From the NCBI GenBank assembly GCA_947044405.1, contig CAMRHE010000018.1, positions 4,960,001 through 5,024,000 of the forward strand: a DNA stretch of 64,000 nt, written 5' to 3'. This DNA comes from Leptodactylus fallax. Its lineage: Eukaryota; Chordata; Amphibia; Anura; Leptodactylidae. The position numbers were made by a program, and so were the translations under genes. Below, in pieces: positions 58,872 to 64,000 of the stretch. Each line of letters opens with the position of its first letter. Position 1 is the stretch's first letter. The notes under the pieces were generated by a model that searched no databases, had not been told where the DNA came from, and saw only the letters and a list, made by a program, of their open reading frames with translations.

Positions 58872-59503
58872 CAGTGGCGTAAATAGTGGTTTAGCAGTGG
58901 TAGCAGCTGCCACAGGGCCCGGGACATTAGGGGACTCGGCGGGCCTCTGATGTTTTTTTTTTTTTTTTTAACACCAGCAGGTAACTGGCCCTATTTACTT
59001 ACCGATCCCCACTCCTGCTCACAGCCGTCTGCACTTCACCTTCTGCAGAGGCGGCTGTGAGCAGGAGCGGGGATTGGTAAGTAAGGCCTGTGGGCAGTGA
59101 ACCCCACAAACACTGCTATCATTATACTCTGGGGTCTTTTCAGCAGGCTTCGGGCCTCCTTGGTGGCGTCCCAGATGTCGGTGGGCCAGTCCGACGTCAT
59201 TATGCGTTGCGATACATGCCTGGCTCACGTGACATCTGGTCCAACATTGAAGAAGTAGCGGGAAGTGCGCATAATACTATATGAAGGAGCCACTATGATA
59301 CTGTGTGCAGGGGCCACTATGGGGCAGAATACTGTGTGCAAGGGCCACTGTGGGGCTTAATCGTGTATGCAAGGGCCACTATCCACTATGGGGCATAATC
59401 GTGTATGCAGGAATGCAGTTTGTGCAGAGGGGGGGGTTGCCGGGGGGGGGGTCCCATGTCAAATGTTCGCCTTGGGGCCCTGCCATTGCTAGTTACGCCA
59501 CTG
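58872..59503. mobile_element. hAT-like non-autonomous element, copy A
   Basis: The terminal inverted repeats are CAGTGGCGTAAAT at the left and TTACGCCACTG at the right, with an 8-bp target duplication AGTCCAGT on both sides, as expected for hAT elements. Inside are a hairpin (CCCACTCCTGCTCACAGCC against GGCTGTGAGCAGGAGCGGG) and short tandem copies of GGGCCACTATGGGGCATAAT. It has no transposase. Confidence 0.85.
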
Positions 59504-60616
59504 AGTCCAGTATAGGTATAGTCTATTTATGGCTGTATTGTTATGGAAACCTGGTAAATTTAAATGTGAACTTGGCTGATACACGTGATATGACTGAATA
59601 TTTAAGGTCCTGTGAATTGCTATTGACTAATACAGGTCATACATAGCTTGGTTACTATGGAAACCTGTGTGCCTGAGGAGAGTAAGCGCCTGCGAGCTGT
59701 TATTGGCTGATAAGGGACATGTGACCGTGTGTATGGCAGTTGGAATATGAGTGAAAGACTTGCAGGCTTGTATAGACTAATGCTGGTCATTTTTTGGGAA
59801 TACTGTTTCTCAAGAACGGTACGTCCAAGAGAGCTGAGACCCAGTCTATAATATTCCCGGACACCTGATGTACATGTGTGCCAAATTTGGTGAGGATCGG
59901 TCCAGTCGTTTGGTCGCGCATAAAGAACAGACAGACAGACAGGAACTCATTTTTTTATATATAAGAGACTAGCAGAAAGACCCGGCTTCGCACAGGTATA
60001 TTTTATTTTTTGTTTGTGTAGTGACCCCATAAGAATTGGCCAGTTTTGCACTTGATATCCGGTATGGCAGTCCAGTATAAGTATAGTCTATTTATGGCTG
60101 TGTTGCTATAAAAACCTGGTAAATGAAATGTGAACTTATAGTGGCTGATGCACGTCATATGACTGGATATTTAAGGACCTACGAACTGCTATTGACTCAT
60201 ACAGGTCATAAATAGCTTGGTTGCAATGGAAACCTGGTGTAAAGCTGTGTGTATGGTCCATGTGATCATGTGCATCTCAGTTTGGATATCAGTGAAAGAC
60301 CTGCAATCGGTTGTTATGGAAAACCTGGAGTAAAGCTGTGTGTATGTGACCTTGTGTAACAGTGTAATCCACAGCGCCCTGCCCCTTTTAAAGCTGACCC
60401 ACAGCAGTGAAGAAAAATGGCTGGGTTGTTATGGAAACATGGATTGCAGCTGTGTGCATGGGAATGACAATGCCTTGTCAGATTGGAGACGGGCTTGGGT
60501 CTGCTGAGAGTTGTCATTAGCTTGAGCAGCAGCCTTGCATTTTGCTGCAGGGGGCATGAGTAGTTTAAAAACGTTTCAATTTATAAGAATGCTGAAATCC
60601 AGTATGGCAGTCCAGT

Positions 60617-61258
60617 CAGTGGCGTAAATACCGGGGTAGCAGTGGTAGCGGCTGCCACAGGGCCCGGGACATTAGGGGTCCCAGCAGGCCCCTGATGTTT
60701 TTTTTTGTTAATAGGCCGTTACCTGCTGGTGTAACAACAGCAGGTAACGGGCCCTATTTACTTACTGATCCCCGCTCCTGCTCACGGCTGTCTGCGCTTC
60801 ACCTTCTGCAGAGGCAGCTGTGAGCAGGAGCGGGGATCAATAAGTAAGGCCTGCGGGCCATGAACCCCACAAACACTGCTATCATTATACTCTGGGGTCT
60901 TTTCAGCAGGCTTCGGGCCTCCTTGGTGACGTCCCAGACGTCGGTGGGCCAGTCGACGTCATTATGAGTCAAGATGCACGCCTGGCTCACGTGACATCTG
61001 GTCCAACATTGAAGAGGTAGCGGGGAGTGCGCATAATAATATATGAAGGGACCCCTATGATACTGTGTGCAGGGGCCACTATGGGGCAGAATACTGTGCG
61101 CAAGGGCCACTATGGGGCCTAATAGTGTGTGCAGGGGCCACTATGGGGCATAATAGTGTGTGCAGGAATGCAGTTTGTGTGGGGGGGGGGCGGTTGCTGG
61201 GGGGGGTCCCATGTCAAATGTTCGCCTTGGGGCCCAGCCATTGCTAGTTACGCCACTG
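60617..61258. mobile_element. hAT-like non-autonomous element, copy B
   Basis: It has the same ends, hairpin and internal repeats as copy A, and the identical 8-bp flanks AGTCCAGT. It therefore arose with the surrounding unit by duplication and not by a second insertion. Confidence 0.85.
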
Positions 61259-62274
61259 AGTCCAGTATAGGTATAGTCTATTTATGGCTGTGTTGTTATG
61301 GAAACCTGGTAAATTAAGCGTGAACTTATATTGCCTGATACACATGATATGACTGAATATTTAAGGACCTGCGAACTGCTATTGACTCATACAGGTCATA
61401 AATAGCTTGGTTGCTATGGAAACCTGTGTGCCTGAGGAGAGTAAGCACCTACGAGCTCTTATTGGCATGTGATCATGTGTATGGCAGTTGGAATATGAGT
61501 GAAAGACTTGCAGGCTTGAATTAGCTAATGTTGGTCATTTTTTGGGAATACTGTATCTCAGGAATGGTATGTCCTAGAGAGCTGAGACCCAGTCTAAAAT
61601 ATTCGCGGACACCTGATGTACATGTGTGCCAAATTTGGTGAGGATCGGTCCAGTCGTTTGGTCGCGCATAAAGATCACACAGACAGATAGACAGACAGAA
61701 ACTCATTTTTATATATATAAGAGATAACAAGTCTCGAGCACTAAATGCTTTCACTTACTAACTAGGTTTCTTCTGCAATGAGGTACTTTTATGGTCCTCG
61801 TCTACTTACTTTGACATTTTGAATGCTATACAATCCCTGCCTCCCGCTCCCTGGGAGTGCTTTGCATAGGAAATGGCATTTCACAGCTCATGTGACCACT
61901 CCTTCACTGAACAGCTTGCCCCTTTAGACCCGAAGCACAGGATAGGGGCTGGCTGTTCAGTGAAGGAACATTCACATGGGCTGTGATATTATTTTTATGT
62001 AAAGCGCTCCCAAGGAATGAGAGAGTGCATGGCATATAAAACGTCACAGAAAGGGGAGTGAGGACACCGTACTGTTACTGAAAACTGAGAAACGTTACCT
62101 CATTGCAGCAGATACCTATTTAGGAAGCATTTAGGGCTTCAGATTGAATCAAGATATGTTTTTTAAAAAAACAAACTACAACCTGAGATGTTACTCCATT
62201 TTCTATGCAGTCATTTTTGCTACTTTTTAAAAAGTTTAACTATCTGGAGTATAGTGAGCTAGACAAGTTAACCG

Positions 62275-62508
62275 CACCTGCCTTCCCACCCACTTTTTAG
62301 CACCCGCCTTCCCACCCACTTTTTAGCACCCGCCTTCCCACCCACTTTTTAGCACCCGCCTTCCCACCCACTTTTTAGCACCCGCCTTCCCACCCACTTT
62401 TTAGCACCCGCCTTCCCACCCACTTTTTAGCACCTGCCTTCCCACCCTCTTTTTAGCACCTGCCTTCCCACCCACTTTTTAGCACCCACCTTCCCACCCA
62501 CTTTTCAA
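62275..62508. repeat. 26-bp minisatellite, nine units
   Basis: The consensus begins CACCCGCCTTCCCACCCACT and ends TTTTAG. The nine units are in register over 234 bp. The first and seventh units read CACCTG, the seventh also has CCCTCT, and the last is changed at its end. One strand is strongly pyrimidine-rich. Confidence 0.97.
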
Positions 62509-63051
62509 AGTGGGATGACTGGTGTAAAAAGTCACAGAACTTTTGTACAAATGAGCTGGAGTGCAAGGCTTGATAAATTCTCCCCTTTCTTCTGGAAATG
62601 AATTTGATTGAGGCACTTTTTCATCTTTCAGATGTACATCTTTTCTAGTAAATATTTGTTCATCAATTATCGTCTGTCAGTGCATATAGATGAATTGGTG
62701 CATTCATCTACAGATATGTGCAAATATGAAGGAGTGCTCTATAAGAGAGTGATTACACATGCGAGTTTGAACACTAGGTATTTATTGTATTGTGGATTCT
62801 TTATGATGTGTAAACAGAAAAGCAGTGTCACACTGTTCTACAGAATCAGTATTAAAAGCACTATGACTGGCAGGAACAAACACATATGCAAAATTGTAAT
62901 GGAACATATGTAACATATATGTTCTTTAAAGTGGAACTCCAATTTCTATCACAGTTATTGATGATTGTAGAGATTCCTGTAACAGACAGAATGAAGATCA
63001 CAGTACAGAGTATCAGAGTATCTATTACTCTGGTATCATAGTTTATCTATT

Positions 63052-63854
63052 AAAGGGGTTTCCCATGAACATAACCATATTTTAATTTGTGGACAATTAA
63101 AAGTTAAACATTTTTTGCAAATGTAACTAAATAAAAATTTTGCAGTTTTAAAGTTTTAACCAATTTTTTCTCTTGATCAGTTGCCATTGAATGCAATCAT
63201 AAATACAGAAACTTTCTATTATCTGGCACATGATTTCCTTATTGTGGGCAGATTATCAGGAAAGGGGCACTACATGTATGCGAAGATAACCTGGGCACAA
63301 TAAGGAAGCCATGGCTTGCTTTCTTTAAAGTGCCAGACCATAAAAAGTTCCTGCATTCATGGTTGTATCCATTGGTTACCAATGAAGACAAAACACTGCC
63401 ACTACTACAATGTGTTAAAGATTTTCCCTAACCAATGCAAAAAGTTTAATTATTATATTTGCAAAAATGTTTAAAGTGAACCTGTAGCTATGAAAATGCA
63501 GTGTAATCTGCAGGCAGTATGTTATAGAGCAGGAGAAGCTTAACAGATGAAAAAAGACACAGCATACCTTGTCATTTACTGTCTTTCTCTGTTCTTTCCA
63601 TGCTTACAAGGAGTAATTGAGTCTAGTGGGCGGTTCAATCACCTGCCCAGTGGACTCCATGACACCTTCAAAGCAGAGAAGAAAATTTCAAGTCATATTG
63701 AATCATTTCCCACAAAACTCTATCTCAATTTGCTCAGCTCCTCCTGCCCTATAATATGATGCATGTAATTTAGATTGTATTTTCATGGTGACCAGTTCTC
63801 TTTAACCTTTTAATTGTATAGAAATATGGTTATGTTCATGGAAATAACTCTTTA
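63052..63854. mobile_element. Inverted-repeat element with AACATAACCATAT ends
   Basis: The left end TTTCCCATGAACATAACCAT and the right end (reverse complement ATTTCCATGAACATAACCAT) form terminal repeats of about 30 bp. The left edge is TTAAAGGGG; the right edge is less well kept. Its body is interrupted by another TTAA-ended element. Confidence 0.65.
63471..63805. mobile_element. Nested TTAA-ended element
   Basis: The left end is TTAAAGTGAACCTGTAGCTA followed by TGAAAATGCAGTGTAATCT, and the right end in reverse complement is TTAAAGAGAACTGGTCACCA followed by TGAAAATACAATCTAAATT. This is a clear inverted repeat of about 40 bp with TTAA edges. No coding frame. Confidence 0.7.
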
Positions 63855-64000
63855 TTTTCTGTTGTAAATGTGAAGTATAGCTCATTTTGTGCACACAGGC
63901 TATTTCTCTCTTACTTAATTTACCTCATTCATTCATCAGTTTAATCCTTACATGTAAACAGGCTTTTCACTATGGCTGATTCTGCTGTTTGACAAATGGG

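Larger units (their letters stand above)
58118..61727. repeat. Tandem duplication of an about 1.85-kb unit
   Basis: Units 58118-59965 and 59976-61727 are colinear and closely similar. Each starts with a GACCCGGCTTC(A/G)CA word and ends with ATTTGGTGAGGATCGGTCCA, a run of ACAG repeats and TTTATATATATAAGAGA. Each unit contains its own shorter internal repeat (GGCTGTGTTGCTATGGAAAC, GGAGTAAAGCTGAGTGTATG words) and a hAT-like insertion at the same place. No coding frame is recognised. The terminal ACAGACAG plus TATATA style recalls dispersed retroelement ends, but I cannot name the family. Confidence 0.8.
29259..64000 (+). other. arhgap10 intron (5' part), at least 34.7 kb
   Basis: It begins with the consensus donor GTAAGA and runs off the window. 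No later exon (rest of linker, SH3) was recognised. Besides the elements listed, the stretches 29260-30010, 34000-35290, 36710-37780, 38970-39760, 42520-44190, 45690-46950, 50440-51160, 57300-58110 and 61740-62270 show no gene or element I can name. Diverged copies of a frog-type word (GATCGGTGGGGG-like, for example about 31912 and 56577) are scattered through it. Confidence 0.8.

Noticed and set aside
62275..62508. CRISPR-like array of regular repeats
   Set aside because: Units are directly adjacent with no spacers; it is a minisatellite in a vertebrate intron.

Overview
This is vertebrate genomic DNA, almost entirely intron. The only host gene I can support is arhgap10 (GRAF2, a BAR-PH-RhoGAP-SH3 protein) on the + strand. 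Three consecutive internal exons are visible (5351-5456, 9008-9167, 29123-29258). All have consensus splice sites and compatible phases. They encode the C-terminal half of the RhoGAP domain and the start of the linker towards the SH3 domain. The upstream exons and the last exons lie outside the window. The intron after the third exon runs to the right edge, so it is at least 34.7 kb.

The repeat content suggests an anuran amphibian: a heavy load of Tc1-like elements, many short inverted-repeat elements with TTAA at their ends, L2- and L1-type LINEs, and hAT-like non-autonomous elements. This is an inference from repeat style; no species can be named from the sequence alone.

Layout. 1-5350: upstream intron with a few short inverted-repeat elements. 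5457-9007: intron holding three TTAA-ended elements, two of which share one TTAA. 9168-29122: intron with a deleted Tc1-like element (13736-14917), a Tigger-like inverted-repeat element, an old Tc1/mariner copy carrying two smaller elements, and several large hairpins. 29259-64000: the last intron, with a DD35E Tc1-like element (30020-31587), an L1 3' end on the minus strand, an open 350-residue DD38-type transposase (40759-41811, minus), a decayed Tc1-like copy (44200-45678), a 1-kb hairpin (47668-48668), a long-ITR DD34E element with one stop (48796-50428), a triple nest (51164-56385), a tandem duplication carrying duplicated hAT insertions (58118-61727), and a 26-bp minisatellite (62275-62508).

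The most informative part is the triple nest. An old Tc1-like remnant is interrupted by a second, nearly identical copy of the DD35E element. That copy is itself interrupted by a 3.3-kb L2-type LINE with endonuclease and reverse transcriptase frames. The insertion order can be read directly, and the uninterrupted DD35E copy 21 kb upstream gives the exact empty site. I found no operon, CRISPR array, rRNA, tRNA or viral gene, and no convincing undescribed system beyond these mobile-element observations.
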